A DNA stretch of 64,000 bases from Neobacillus drentensis NBRC 102427 (GTDB taxonomy: Bacteria; Bacillota; Bacilli; Bacillales; Cytobacillaceae). Below the pieces are notes generated by a model. It was given only the letters and a program-made list of their open reading frames with translations. It did no database searches and was not told the origin of the DNA. Location: assembly GCF_001591445.1 (NCBI RefSeq), contig NZ_BCUX01000026.1:1-64000 (forward strand), written 5' to 3'. Of this stretch, positions 18,119 to 29,181 are shown in pieces; the stretch's first letter is position 1; every line of letters starts with the position of its first letter. Both the position numbers and the translations under genes were made by a program.

Positions 18119-19039
18119 ATGGAAAAGTTAGTTCCTGCAAAAGACAGATTGTTAAAGTCTAATAAAAATTGGCTGGATGGTGAATTGCGCGGGAAAATTC
18201 TCGTTATCTTGTGTGCTGTAATTATGATATCAGCAACAATCTCGATAACCATTTTCCTGGGTACGAAGGGTTTACAATCCTTTATAAAAAATGGTGTAAG
18301 TCTTATTGAGTTCATAACTAGTACCCAATGGAATCCTACAAATCAAGCGAAACCTGAATACGGTGCTTTACCGTTTATTTTTGGTTCCTTTGCAGTAACC
18401 TTTCTTGCAGCAATAGTGGCAGCACCACTTGGGATTGGCGGCGCGATTTTTATGACCGAAATTGCACCCTCATGGGGAAAAAAGATATTACAGCCTGTCA
18501 TCGAGCTGTTGGTCGGAATTCCATCTGTAGTTTATGGCTTCATCGGGCTTACAGTGTTAGTACCATTTATTAGGGAACAGGTGGGTGGACTAGGCTTTAG
18601 CTTGCTCTCAGGTACAATTGTATTATCCATTATGATTTTGCCGACAGTAACCACTATTGCAACCGATGCAATGAGTTCACTGTCTAAAAATCTTCGCGAA
18701 GGTTCGTATGCTTTAGGTGCTACTCGCTGGCAAACGATTAGAAAAGTTTTAATACCTGCTGCATTACCTACTTTGTTAACCGCTATCGTTCTTGGGATGG
18801 CAAGAGCATTTGGAGAAGCTCTTGCGGTTCAAATGGTCATCGGTAACGTAAGAGATATACCAACAAGCATATTAGACGCTTCAGCCACATTAACGACAAT
18901 TATTACGCTAAACATGGGCCATACCACCTACGGTAGTGTTGAAAATAATACTCTTTGGTCAATGGGCTTAATTTTATTAATCATGTCGTTTGCGTTTATT
19001 CTCCTCATTCGCTACCTTTCGTCAAGGAGGAAAATGTGA
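18119..19039 (+). CDS. pstC: phosphate ABC transporter permease PstC
   Basis: Inner-membrane subunit of the Pst importer (306 aa, six hydrophobic helices). The ABC permease EAA loop is visible (GSYALGATRWQTIRKVLIPAA), along with the PstC motif GIPSVVYGFIGL. The ATG at 18119 follows AGGGGTG. A longer frame starts inside the upstream hairpin and is unlikely. The stop overlaps the pstA start (TGATG). Confidence 0.94.
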   Translation: MEKLVPAKDRLLKSNKNWLDGELRGKILVILCAVIMISATISITIFLGTKGLQSFIKNGVSLIEFITSTQWNPTNQAKPEYGALPFIFGSFAVTFLAAIVAAPLGIGGAIFMTEIAPSWGKKILQPVIELLVGIPSVVYGFIGLTVLVPFIREQVGGLGFSLLSGTIVLSIMILPTVTTIATDAMSSLSKNLREGSYALGATRWQTIRKVLIPAALPTLLTAIVLGMARAFGEALAVQMVIGNVRDIPTSILDASATLTTIITLNMGHTTYGSVENNTLWSMGLILLIMSFAFILLIRYLSSRRKM

Positions 19040-19926
19040 TGAACAGTAAAACTGCAGATCGTATTGCCACAGGAGTATTTATCGCAATTGCAATTATTAT
19101 CATTTCTATATTAGTTGGTTTATTTTCATATATTTTAGTTAATGGACTTAAACATATTTCTCTCGACTTTTTAACCACGCCGTCGAGCAATGTACGTGCG
19201 GGCGGAGGAATTCGTGACCAATTATTCAATTCGTTTTATATATTATTTATTACGATGCTCATTGCCCTTCCATTAGGTATTGGCGGTGGAATATATATGG
19301 CAGAGTATGCAAAACCGGGGAAAATTACAGACATTGTTCGTTCTTGTATTGAAGTCCTTGCATCACTGCCCTCGATAGTTATTGGGATGTTTGGTTTATT
19401 AATGTTCGTTAATCTAACAGGCTGGGGCTATACCATTTTAGGAGGAGCTTTAGCATTGACTGTTTTTAATCTGCCTGTAATTGTGCGTGTTAGTGAGGAT
19501 GCTATCCGTGCTGTCCCAAGTGATTTGAAAGAGGCTAGCCTTGCCCTAGGGATTACCAAATGGCATACGATAAAAACCGTTTTATTACCAAGTGCATTTC
19601 CGACGATTTTAACAGGTGCAATTCTCGCTGCAGGTCGTGTATTTGGTGAAGCTGCTGCACTATTATTTACTGCTGGTCTTTCAACACCAAGACTCGATTA
19701 CGCAAACTGGAATCCATTTTCCTCGCAATCACCGTTAAATATATTTCGACCAGCAGAAACGCTTGCTGTTCACATTTGGTCTGTAAATACACAAGGGTTA
19801 ATTCCAGATGTTGAAGATGTTTCCAATGGGTCAGCTGCGGTTTTAGTATTATCGGTATTAGTATTTAACTTATTAGCCAGGTGGATTGGAAGTATGATTC
19901 ACAAGAAGGTAACAGCATCAAAATAA
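19039..19926 (+). CDS. pstA: phosphate ABC transporter permease PstA
   Basis: Second membrane subunit of the Pst importer (295 aa, six helices) with EAA loop EASLALGITKWHTIKTVLLP and the PstA motif LASLPSIVIGMFGL. The ATG at 19039 follows CAAGGAGGAAAATGTG and overlaps the pstC stop by one base. An upstream in-frame start within pstC has no ribosome site. Confidence 0.94.
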   Translation: MNSKTADRIATGVFIAIAIIIISILVGLFSYILVNGLKHISLDFLTTPSSNVRAGGGIRDQLFNSFYILFITMLIALPLGIGGGIYMAEYAKPGKITDIVRSCIEVLASLPSIVIGMFGLLMFVNLTGWGYTILGGALALTVFNLPVIVRVSEDAIRAVPSDLKEASLALGITKWHTIKTVLLPSAFPTILTGAILAAGRVFGEAAALLFTAGLSTPRLDYANWNPFSSQSPLNIFRPAETLAVHIWSVNTQGLIPDVEDVSNGSAAVLVLSVLVFNLLARWIGSMIHKKVTASK

Positions 19927-19941
19927 AGGCGGGGAGATAGG

Positions 19942-20763
19942 ATGGTTACAGCATTTATGGAAAAAACGACTGAAAACCAAGCTGTTCAATCAAGCAGCCA
20001 ATCGCATAAAGAGTCTATTTTAAAGGTGAATAATTTAGAGATATTTTATGGAGAAAAACGAGCAGTAAATGGGATCTCAATGGATATTGAAAAAAAATCC
20101 ATAACAGCACTTATAGGCCCTTCAGGCTGTGGCAAATCAACTTTTTTAAGAAGTATTAATCGAATGAATGATCTGATTCCAGGAGCAAGGGCAGAAGGAG
20201 AAATCATATACGAAGATCTCAATATCTTGTCTGAGCAAATCAATGTGGTTGCTCTACGTAAAGAAATCGGCATGGTTTTTCAAAAACCCAACCCATTTCC
20301 AAAATCCATTTATGAAAATATTACACACGCACTTAAATTTGCTGGAATCAAAAAGAAAAGCAAATTAGATGAAATTGTGGAAGAGAGTCTGAAAAAAGCA
20401 GCATTATGGGAAGAAGTAAAGGATAGGCTTCATAAATCTGCCCTATCCCTATCAGGCGGACAGCAGCAGCGTCTTTGCATAGCAAGGACAATTGCGATGA
20501 AACCTACTGTCATGCTTCTTGATGAGCCTTCTTCAGCGCTGGACCCGATATCCAATGCTAAAGTGGAGGATTTAATTGTTGATTTAAAACAGGAATATTC
20601 AATAATCATTGTCACCCATAATATGCAGCAGGCATCCCGTATTTCTGATAAAACAGCCTTCTTTTTGAGCGGAGATATTATTGAATATGATTATACGGAA
20701 AAAATCTTTACCAACCCAGCTGTTAAAAAGACAGAGGAATATATCTCAGGAAGGTTTGGATAA
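19942..20763 (+). CDS. pstB1: phosphate ABC transporter ATPase, copy 1
   Basis: ATPase of the Pst importer (273 aa): Walker [11 protein letters not shown]-loop [10 protein letters not shown], signature [13 protein letters not shown], Walker [14 protein letters not shown]. An extra N-terminal segment of about 25 Gln/Ser-rich residues is not shared with the second copy. Start ATG follows GGCGGGGAGATAGG. Tandem pstB genes also occur in B. subtilis (pstBA, pstBB). Confidence 0.93.
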   Translation: MVTAFMEKTTENQAVQSSSQSHKESILKVNNLEIFYGEKRAVNGISMDIEKKSITALIGPSGCGKSTFLRSINRMNDLIPGARAEGEIIYEDLNILSEQINVVALRKEIGMVFQKPNPFPKSIYENITHALKFAGIKKKSKLDEIVEESLKKAALWEEVKDRLHKSALSLSGGQQQRLCIARTIAMKPTVMLLDEPSSALDPISNAKVEDLIVDLKQEYSIIIVTHNMQQASRISDKTAFFLSGDIIEYDYTEKIFTNPAVKKTEEYISGRFG

Positions 20764-20775
20764 GGGGGAAAAGTA

Positions 20776-21549
20776 GTGGCAATACCAACATTAACCAGAC
20801 AAGTATTTGATATTAAAGACCTAAATTTATGGTACGGTGATCACCATGCATTAAAGAACATCAACTTTCCGATTAATAAAAAAGAGGTTACCGCTATCAT
20901 CGGTCCCTCTGGCTGTGGTAAATCTACATTTATTAAAACTCTTAACTTAATGATCAATATGGTACCAAATGTGAAAATGACAGGCGAAATTAATATTAAT
21001 GGGCAAAATATATTAGATAAGAAAGTGGATCTCGTCGACCTACGTAAGCAAGTGGGAATGGTTTTTCAGAAGGGCAATCCGTTTCCACAATCTATCTTTG
21101 ATAATGTTGCTTACGGCCCAAGGGTCCATGGGATCACAAAAAAGAAGCATCTTGATGAAATTGTCATTAAATCACTAATGGATGTGGCACTCTGGGAAGA
21201 AGTAAAGGATCGATTAAATGCTCCTGCATTAGGACTATCTGGTGGACAACAGCAAAGGTTATGTATTGCAAGAGCACTTGCAACCAAACCTGAAGTGTTG
21301 CTAATGGACGAACCCACATCAGCTTTAGACCCAATCTCTACGTTAAAAATCGAAGAAATGATCTTAGAATTGAAAGAAAAATATACAATTGTTATTGTTA
21401 CCCATAACATGCAGCAGGCATCAAGGGTTTCAGATAAGACTGCATTCTTTTTAATGGGTGAATTAATCGAACTTGATTCAACTTCGACAATTTTTTCTAA
21501 TCCAAAAGATTCACGTACTGAAGGATATATAACTGGAAGATTCGGATGA
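20776..21549 (+). CDS. pstB2: phosphate ABC transporter ATPase, copy 2
   Basis: Second PstB ATPase (257 aa), closely similar to the preceding gene and with a complete motif set ([44 protein letters not shown]). Both copies end in (S/T)GRFG, so both look functional. The start is GTG at 20776 after AAGGGGGAAAAGTA. Whether the two act as a heterodimer is not shown by sequence. Confidence 0.93.
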   Translation: MAIPTLTRQVFDIKDLNLWYGDHHALKNINFPINKKEVTAIIGPSGCGKSTFIKTLNLMINMVPNVKMTGEININGQNILDKKVDLVDLRKQVGMVFQKGNPFPQSIFDNVAYGPRVHGITKKKHLDEIVIKSLMDVALWEEVKDRLNAPALGLSGGQQQRLCIARALATKPEVLLMDEPTSALDPISTLKIEEMILELKEKYTIVIVTHNMQQASRVSDKTAFFLMGELIELDSTSTIFSNPKDSRTEGYITGRFG

Positions 21550-21562
21550 TGAGGTGACGTAT

Positions 21563-22222
21563 ATGAGTACAAGAACAAATTTTGATAATGATCTAAATGA
21601 GTTAAAAGGTTTGCTAGTAAAAATGGCTGAAAAGTCCGAGTATGCAATCAAAGAAGCAATGATTGCTCTTATTAATCAGGACATGGAAAAGGCGAAGCAG
21701 GTAATTGATGGGGATAATGAAATCGATGATCTCGAATATGAAATTAATGATAAAGCATTATTATTAATTGCAAGACAATCACCTGTAGCCACCGATCTTA
21801 GGAAAATAAGTGTGGCCTTAAAGGTTTCATCTGAAGTGGAACGATTTGCGGATATAGCAGTAAATATAGCCAAATCGGCACTTCATCTCGGTAATCAAAA
21901 GCATTTTAAAGAAATAATTGATATACCGAGAATGATGGGAATGGCATTAGAAATGGTTTCAGACTCGATAAAAGCCTATTATTCTGAGGACATTGAATTG
22001 GCAAAAAAGAGCGCTGAGAAAGATGATGAAGTCGACAAAATGTTTGGCAGCTTGATACAAGAGCTGTTGAGCTATATTCCAGAAAATCCAAATGCAACTA
22101 ACCAAATTATTCAATTATCATTTGTATGTAGATATATTGAAAGAATCGCCGACCATTCAACGAATATTGCGGAAAATGTGATCTACCTTGTGACGGGTAA
22201 CCGTATTAATTTGAATGCATAA
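21563..22222 (+). CDS. phoU: phosphate signalling protein PhoU
   Basis: Negative regulator linking Pst transport to the PhoR-PhoP two-component system (219 aa, all-helical). It has two PhoU repeats with the metal-site pattern E-x3-D-x3-N: the first around EVERFADIAVNIA, the second around YIERIADHSTNIAENV. ATG at 21563 has GAGGTG six nucleotides upstream. It is the last gene of the pst operon. B. subtilis lacks phoU in its pst operon, so this arrangement differs. Confidence 0.93.
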   Translation: MSTRTNFDNDLNELKGLLVKMAEKSEYAIKEAMIALINQDMEKAKQVIDGDNEIDDLEYEINDKALLLIARQSPVATDLRKISVALKVSSEVERFADIAVNIAKSALHLGNQKHFKEIIDIPRMMGMALEMVSDSIKAYYSEDIELAKKSAEKDDEVDKMFGSLIQELLSYIPENPNATNQIIQLSFVCRYIERIADHSTNIAENVIYLVTGNRINLNA

Positions 22223-22244
22223 TGGAAAAATATTGTTGATTCAA

Positions 22245-22275
22245 GATGAGGAGTTTTTTTCCTTATCTTTTTTTT
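22245..22275 (+). terminator. terminator after phoU
   Basis: GATGAGGA and TCCTTATC arms (one G-U pair) separated by a T-rich loop and followed by eight T. Confidence 0.7.
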
Positions 22276-22441
22276 GTTTACAGTGATGAGTCTTGGTAAT
22301 TCAATCCTTATCTCTTCCAAGAAACGACAATTTGCGTTTATTGTGTGCGGTTGAAACTGGTGGTACCATTAAATTATCAATTAATGAGAATAATTCGCAA
22401 TTTTGCGCATATAATGATTGTTTGCAGAAATGGAGGAAGAA

Positions 22442-23107
22442 ATGAATAATGAGGTTTTTAAATTAGAAGGAGATGGAAGGACCATAACCTTAACTGAAAA
22501 ACAAAATTATAAACAGACTCCGATCGACCAACAGCCACTGGATACACTGCTATTTATTCCAGGTTTATGGATAAACGGAAAATACCTTTGGCTCCATGAT
22601 TGTACAGAAAAGGTTTTTAATCAGGAAGAAATAATTATCAGGGTGAAACAGGAGCAGCCGCACTCTAAAATTCGTTTTTCAAGCATTTATATCAGTAATC
22701 ACAGCAATGAAGTGAAGCAGATTAAAATGTTGGCCATGCATTACTATCCCAATGTTATTCAAGACAATATTGCATTTGTATCACCGACGGATAAAAGAAT
22801 CTTTCACCTCGCCAATAATAATATTTACTTGGTGAATGGAGACTACAATGGTGTAGGAATGAAGGAATATACAGCTATGCCGCAATGGAATGTCTTTACA
22901 GACCGGATATGGAGTTCACTTCAAAAGGGGAATTTAAATTATTATCCAATGGTCAAAAGTCCTGCAGCAAGTATTTTTACTATAAACTTGACGTTAGATT
23001 CTCATGAAATTGGAAAAATGAATACCTGGACGATTTCTGGTTCCAATAAAACCGATATACTTTCCATGGAGCAAGCGCTTTTAAAGCAGATCGAAAGAAG
23101 TTGTTAA
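22442..23107 (+). CDS. conserved hypothetical protein
   Basis: A 221-aa soluble protein I do not recognise. There is no signal peptide or membrane segment. It is rich in beta-strand-like alternation, with WINGKYLWLHDC near the start and a central NHSNEVKQIKMLAMHYYPN stretch. It is probably a Bacillaceae-specific family. ATGGAGGAAGA precedes the ATG at 22442. It lies alone between the pst operon and rpmG, so neighbours give no clue. Confidence 0.7.
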   Translation: MNNEVFKLEGDGRTITLTEKQNYKQTPIDQQPLDTLLFIPGLWINGKYLWLHDCTEKVFNQEEIIIRVKQEQPHSKIRFSSIYISNHSNEVKQIKMLAMHYYPNVIQDNIAFVSPTDKRIFHLANNNIYLVNGDYNGVGMKEYTAMPQWNVFTDRIWSSLQKGNLNYYPMVKSPAASIFTINLTLDSHEIGKMNTWTISGSNKTDILSMEQALLKQIERSC

Positions 23108-23202
23108 TTATCTAGAAAAAACATACTAGCATTTCCTTTTAAAAAATGATATCATTGAAAAGTCGTATGAAAGAAATGCTTAATTGTTTGGAGGGAAATA
23201 AC

Positions 23203-23352
23203 ATGCGTGTGAATATTACATTGGCTTGCACTGAGTGTGGAGATCGTAACTATATTTCAACAAAAAATAAACGTAATAATCCAGATCGTCTTGAGCTTAA
23301 GAAATATTGCCCAAGAGAAAAACGTTCAACAGCACATCGTGAAACAAAATAA
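23203..23352 (+). CDS. rpmG: 50S ribosomal protein L33
   Basis: Ribosomal protein bL33 (49 aa), beginning [17 protein letters not shown] and ending HRETK. It keeps the CxxC pair and the third cysteine (KKYCPRE) but lacks the fourth, as I recall for the B. subtilis RpmGB form. GGAGGGAAATAAC precedes the ATG at 23203; the longer frame from 23146 is not the gene. Confidence 0.95.
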   Translation: MRVNITLACTECGDRNYISTKNKRNNPDRLELKKYCPREKRSTAHRETK

Positions 23353-23380
23353 ACAGTAGGGGCTTCCTGCTGTTTTTTTT
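23352..23380 (+). terminator. terminator after rpmG
   Basis: AACAGTAGG and CCTGCTGTT arms (one G-U pair) with a GGCTT-type loop and eight T. Confidence 0.85.
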
Positions 23381-23409
23381 GTGCCTAAAAATTAGGAGGC
23401 TTCCTGAAA

Positions 23410-23972
23410 ATGAATAATAAAAACTCTATTCGTAAACAAATGAAAGAAACACTTTCAAAGCTAACAAAACCTCAGTATGAAGATTATTCTTATAAAATTG
23501 CTTGTCATCTTTTTGAGGATGAGGCCTGGAAACAGGCGCAAGTTATTGGATTAACGGTTTCAAAACAGCCGGAAGTTGATACATTTCAAATTATTCGCAA
23601 AGCCTGGGAATCAGGAAAACAAGTGGTTGTGCCAAAATGTGAACCTCAAGTTAAAAGACTATCCTTCCGTACAATAAATGAATTTTCACAACTGGAATCA
23701 GTATTTTATGGCTTATTGGAGCCCATTGAGGAACTAACCAAGGAAGTGGATGCTTGTAAGATTGACCTTATGATTGTTCCAGGTTTAGCCTATACCAGAG
23801 AAGGCTATCGTTTAGGTTTTGGGGGAGGCTACTATGATCGTTATTTACAAGATTACCCTGGGGAAACCATTTCACTTGCCTTTAACGAACAAATAGTCCC
23901 TTATTTTCAGGTTGAGGAGCATGATATCCCAGTCTCAAGAATTATTACTAACCATGGAATTATCAAAATAAA

Positions 23973-23976
<4 letters not shown>
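23410..23976 (+). CDS. yqgN: 5-formyltetrahydrofolate cyclo-ligase
   Basis: Converts 5-formyl-THF to 5,10-methenyl-THF with ATP (188 aa). Family motifs are present: IRKQMKETL at the N-terminus, the substrate loop GLLEP, and the phosphate-binding GYRLGFGGGYYDRYL near residue 140. It follows rpmG as in B. subtilis. The stop overlaps the next gene by 4 bp, indicating cotranslation. Confidence 0.93.
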
Positions 23977-25777
<1,801 letters not shown>

Positions 25778-25780
25778 TAT

Positions 25781-25820
25781 AAAGGATTGAATTCTTAAAG
25801 TGAGAATTCAGTCCTTTTTT
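25781..25820 (+). terminator. terminator after ldh
   Basis: AAAGGATTGAATTCT and AGAATTCAGTCCTTT arms with a TAAAGTG loop and T run. Confidence 0.88.
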
Positions 25821-25870
25821 ATGGATAATATTATGGTCCTTCATACAAAATAGTAGTAGGAGGGATTGAT

Positions 25871-26065
25871 ATGTCTCGTATGTTAACTTCCATATTGATG
25901 ATTGGGTCAATTGGATATTTTGGATTCCGATACAGATACCGTCTTATCAATGTACTACTAGCATCTAATTGGATGCGCCGGCTGGCTGTTGGCTCAATCA
26001 TGAGCTTCCCTGGTGTAAAACAGAAAATGATGCAATCAGTTTTTGGAAGACCATCTGAAAGGTGA
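25871..26065 (+). CDS. yqgO: small YqgO-like protein
   Basis: A 64-aa basic protein with an N-terminal hydrophobic stretch (MLTSILMIGSIGYFGF) and many Arg. It matches YqgO in size and in position immediately before gluP. Function unknown. GTAGGAGGGATTGAT precedes the ATG. The 3' end forms one arm of the terminator hairpin. Confidence 0.75.
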   Translation: MSRMLTSILMIGSIGYFGFRYRYRLINVLLASNWMRRLAVGSIMSFPGVKQKMMQSVFGRPSER

Positions 26066-26090
26066 AAACCACAGATGGTTTTTTTTTTTG
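26050..26090 (+). terminator. terminator overlapping the end of yqgO
   Basis: ACCATCTG (inside the last codons of yqgO) pairs with CAGATGGT (26072-26079), followed by eleven or more T. Confidence 0.8.
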
Positions 26091-26241
26091 TTGAAAAAAC
26101 AATCGCCACAAAAATTAAGCTGTTTGATTTTTGTAGTTAGAGATTTCGTTTATAATGAAAGATAATAAAGTAAAGTAAAGTTGAATTAAAATATCATCGG
26201 ATAAATTGTGTGCTTATTTTTACATAGGAAGCAGGGGGGAA

Positions 26242-27786
26242 ATGAATAGTAAAGAGAGTTACGTTTTTTGGAAGCTGGCATATTCATTAATTTCAGAAGA
26301 AGGTTACCGAATTATACAATTATTTGAGAATCAAAAGGAATTATGGCTAGAAAAAATAGAGAATAAAAAAGCACCGGTCATTCGGATTTTGCTTCATAAT
26401 CTGGATTGGAGTAATGCGATGCAGCGGGATATCGAGTTTACTGCTGCTAATGGAGAGAGAGTCCGCAAGCAAATTGGTCGACAGCAGTTAAATGTTGTCA
26501 ACATTTATGTTAGTCAATTCCCGCCAGTTGATGAATATGAATTTCGTCTCGCGAAACCTTTCATTTTTCCTGATGGAAATAAAACAATGGTTAGTTCGTT
26601 TCTATTTGCACAGGGGGAATTTGAAGCAGGTTTCCATCATATTTCAGAGAGACTTGGGGCCGAGCTTCATTTTCCAATCAATGAAGAATACTCTGAAGAG
26701 GAGGTTAAGTTAGTTAAGAAAGCAGCCTTGGATTATGCTGTTAAAAAAGTAAAGTCGGAAAGAGCTGTTCTGATGAATAGTAAACCCTTCTTCACTTATG
26801 TTTTCATAGCGATCCAGATTGCTGTTTTTCTCTGGCTTCAGCTTCATGGAGGAAGCACCAATACTTCTACCTTGATAAAATACGGGGCAAAGGTTAACCA
26901 ACTAATTGTCGAAGGGGAATGGTGGCGGTTTATTACACCAGTTTTTCTTCATATTGGTTTTATCCATCTATCAATGAATACTCTGGCTTTATACTTTCTC
27001 GGAACTGAAGTGGAAAGAATTTTTGGCAATCTTCGTTTCCTTTGGATTTACTTGTTTGCCGGAGTCACGGGGTTTATAGCTAGTTTCATCTTCAGTGCCA
27101 ACTTATCAGCAGGCGCAAGTGGTGCTATTTTCGGTTGCTTTGGTGCGTTACTTTATTTTGGAGCTATTTTCCCGAAATTGTTTTTTCGAACCATGGGAAT
27201 GAATTTGATTGTCGTACTTGGAATCAATCTTATGATTGGGTTTTCTTCATCAGGAATTGATAATGCGGGACATCTGGGCGGTTTGGTTGGGGGATTCTTT
27301 GCAGCTGGTCTTGTTCATTTTCCAAAGAAGAGGAAACTATGGCTGCAACTGCTATTTTTCATTGCGTCTGGAGCACTCCTGTGGGGTTCTTTAACTTATG
27401 GTTTTAGTTCTCTTGGAAAATTACATGATGAAAACTCAAGTTTATTAATGGCACAGGAATATATAAAACAAAACAACTATGATAAAGCCTATAATGTTTT
27501 AAAGGAATCCGAAGATAATTCAGTCAATCTATCAGAGAAAACGTACTTTCTTCTCTCGTTTGTTGAAATTAAAAAAGATATGCTTTCGGAAGCAAAAACA
27601 CATTTACAACAAGCCGTTATGCTAGATCCTAGTTTTGATGAGGCGTTTTACAATTTAGCACTTATTAATCTTGAACAACTAGATCTAGAAGAGGCAAAAG
27701 GAAATGTAGAAAAGGCTATCAAGCTAAAACCGAAACAAAAGGATTATTCCGAATTACTTCGCGAAATCAATCGTCAGCTCCAATAA
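26242..27786 (+). CDS. gluP: rhomboid intramembrane serine protease GluP
   Basis: Intramembrane protease (514 aa). It has an N-terminal cytosolic domain (1-185), a rhomboid core with six or seven helices (about 190-390) and a C-terminal TPR region (about 405-510). The rhomboid dyad is visible as GASGAIFG (Ser) and NAGHLGGLVGG (His); HIGFIHLSMN supplies the conserved His/Asn. ATG at 26242 follows GCAGGGGGGAA. In B. subtilis YqgP/GluP is implicated in membrane protein turnover, including the magnesium transporter MgtE. Confidence 0.92.
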   Translation: MNSKESYVFWKLAYSLISEEGYRIIQLFENQKELWLEKIENKKAPVIRILLHNLDWSNAMQRDIEFTAANGERVRKQIGRQQLNVVNIYVSQFPPVDEYEFRLAKPFIFPDGNKTMVSSFLFAQGEFEAGFHHISERLGAELHFPINEEYSEEEVKLVKKAALDYAVKKVKSERAVLMNSKPFFTYVFIAIQIAVFLWLQLHGGSTNTSTLIKYGAKVNQLIVEGEWWRFITPVFLHIGFIHLSMNTLALYFLGTEVERIFGNLRFLWIYLFAGVTGFIASFIFSANLSAGASGAIFGCFGALLYFGAIFPKLFFRTMGMNLIVVLGINLMIGFSSSGIDNAGHLGGLVGGFFAAGLVHFPKKRKLWLQLLFFIASGALLWGSLTYGFSSLGKLHDENSSLLMAQEYIKQNNYDKAYNVLKESEDNSVNLSEKTYFLLSFVEIKKDMLSEAKTHLQQAVMLDPSFDEAFYNLALINLEQLDLEEAKGNVEKAIKLKPKQKDYSELLREINRQLQ

Positions 27787-27881
27787 TCCGGCGAAGGAGA
27801 GCAGAACACTCTATTATTTTTTAAATAAAAAATTAGCTTGTACTATTAGGTTTCTCTCAATTAAAATACAAGGAGATATAG

Positions 27882-28097
27882 ATGAAAACTATTTATGATA
27901 TTCAGCAATTGTTAAAGAGTTTTGGAACAATTATTTATATAGGTGATAGAGTCGCAGACCTTGAATTAATGGAAATGGAGTTAAAGGATCTTTACCAATC
28001 ACAGTTGATAGAGCCAAGGGAATTCCAAACCGCACTTTTAATTTTAAGGCATGAAATACAATTTCAAAAAGAAAAAGTCATAAAAAAAGATAGGTGA
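27882..28097 (+). CDS. yqgQ: YqgQ family protein (DUF910)
   Basis: A 71-aa helical protein beginning MKTIYDIQQLLKSFGT, the typical start of YqgQ/DUF910. It is always found next to glcK and is proposed to bind single-stranded nucleic acid, but its role is not known. ACAAGGAGATATAG precedes the ATG. It overlaps the ribosome site of glcK, so it is cotranslated. Confidence 0.88.
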   Translation: MKTIYDIQQLLKSFGTIIYIGDRVADLELMEMELKDLYQSQLIEPREFQTALLILRHEIQFQKEKVIKKDR

Positions 28098-28102
28098 TTC
28101 GA

Positions 28103-29074
28103 TTGTCAAAAAAATGGATTGTTGGCGTTGACCTAGGAGGGACAACTACTAAATTAGCGTTTATAACTACTGATGGTGAGATCGTCCACAAATGGGAAAT
28201 ACCAACTGATAACACAAATGAAGGGCAAAAGATTACAGTAAATATTGCTAACGCTATTGATGAAAAACTAGTTGAACATAATCAAACAAAAAATAATATC
28301 CTAGGAATTGGTATGGGTGCACCCGGGCCAGTAAACTATGAAGAGGGTATCGTTTTAAATGTTGTTAACTTAGGCTGGCCAGATCAATATCCTTTAAAGG
28401 ACCGTCTTGAAGCTGCAACCTCACTTCCAGCAGCAATTGAAAATGACGCAAACTGTGCCGCATTGGGTGAGATGTGGATTGGAGCGGGGGATGGAGCGAA
28501 GGACCTTGTTTGTGTCACACTCGGAACGGGTGTCGGCGGCGGCGTAATTGTTGACGGCAAGGTTGTTCAAGGCATTAATGGTGCAGCAGGAGAAATAGGT
28601 CATATTACAGCTATCCCAAGCGGTGGAGCACCATGCAATTGCGGGAAGACAGGCTGTCTGGAGACGGTCGCTTCTGCAACAGGGATTGTTCGTTTAGCTC
28701 GGATTGAACTTGCTAAAGGGAGAAAAGGCAAATTGTCTGAAAAGCTGGCTGAGAATGGCAGTATCACTGCAAAAGATGTCTTCGATGCAGTTCGTAATCA
28801 TGATGAAGTGGCACAATCTGTATTGGATGAGATTTCCTTTCATTTAGGTTTCGTATTAGCTAATATTGCCAATACGCTCAACCCTGAAAAAATTGTTCTT
28901 GGCGGTGGTGTTTCAAAAGCTGGCGATATTTTATTAGATCCTGTAATAAGTCATTTTGAGAAGTTTGCTTTTTCAGCCGTACGTGATTCCACGAAACTTG
29001 CTTTAGCAACATTAGGGAATGATGCAGGTGTACTTGGTGCTGCTTGGCTGATTAAGAATAAAGTAAATCAATAG
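28103..29074 (+). CDS. glcK: glucokinase (ROK family)
   Basis: ATP-dependent glucose phosphorylation (323 aa). It has the ATP motif GVDLGGTTTKLA, the substrate region ENDANCAALGE, LGTGVGGG, the ROK signature GEIGHITAIPSGGAPCNCGKTG with its zinc cysteines (CNCGKTGC), and GGGVSKAGD near the end. TTG at 28103 is chosen because AGGTGA lies 5 nt upstream; an in-frame GTG at 28094 overlaps yqgQ and lacks a ribosome site. Confidence 0.92.
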   Translation: MSKKWIVGVDLGGTTTKLAFITTDGEIVHKWEIPTDNTNEGQKITVNIANAIDEKLVEHNQTKNNILGIGMGAPGPVNYEEGIVLNVVNLGWPDQYPLKDRLEAATSLPAAIENDANCAALGEMWIGAGDGAKDLVCVTLGTGVGGGVIVDGKVVQGINGAAGEIGHITAIPSGGAPCNCGKTGCLETVASATGIVRLARIELAKGRKGKLSEKLAENGSITAKDVFDAVRNHDEVAQSVLDEISFHLGFVLANIANTLNPEKIVLGGGVSKAGDILLDPVISHFEKFAFSAVRDSTKLALATLGNDAGVLGAAWLIKNKVNQ

Positions 29075-29086
29075 ACAACTTAGGAA

Positions 29087-29112
29087 AATCCGCAGTCATG
29101 CGGCTTTTTTCC
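29087..29112 (+). terminator. terminator after glcK
   Basis: CCGCA-GTCA-TGCGG stem-loop followed by six T. Confidence 0.75.
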
Positions 29113-29181
29113 TATTTTGATTATTTATAATAAAAGCTGAAACATTATTAGCAAAAAAACGTACTAATTTAAGAGAGATAA

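Noticed and set aside
25831-26109. 92-aa minus-strand frame opposite yqgO
   Set aside because: Shadow of yqgO, which has a ribosome site and family match.
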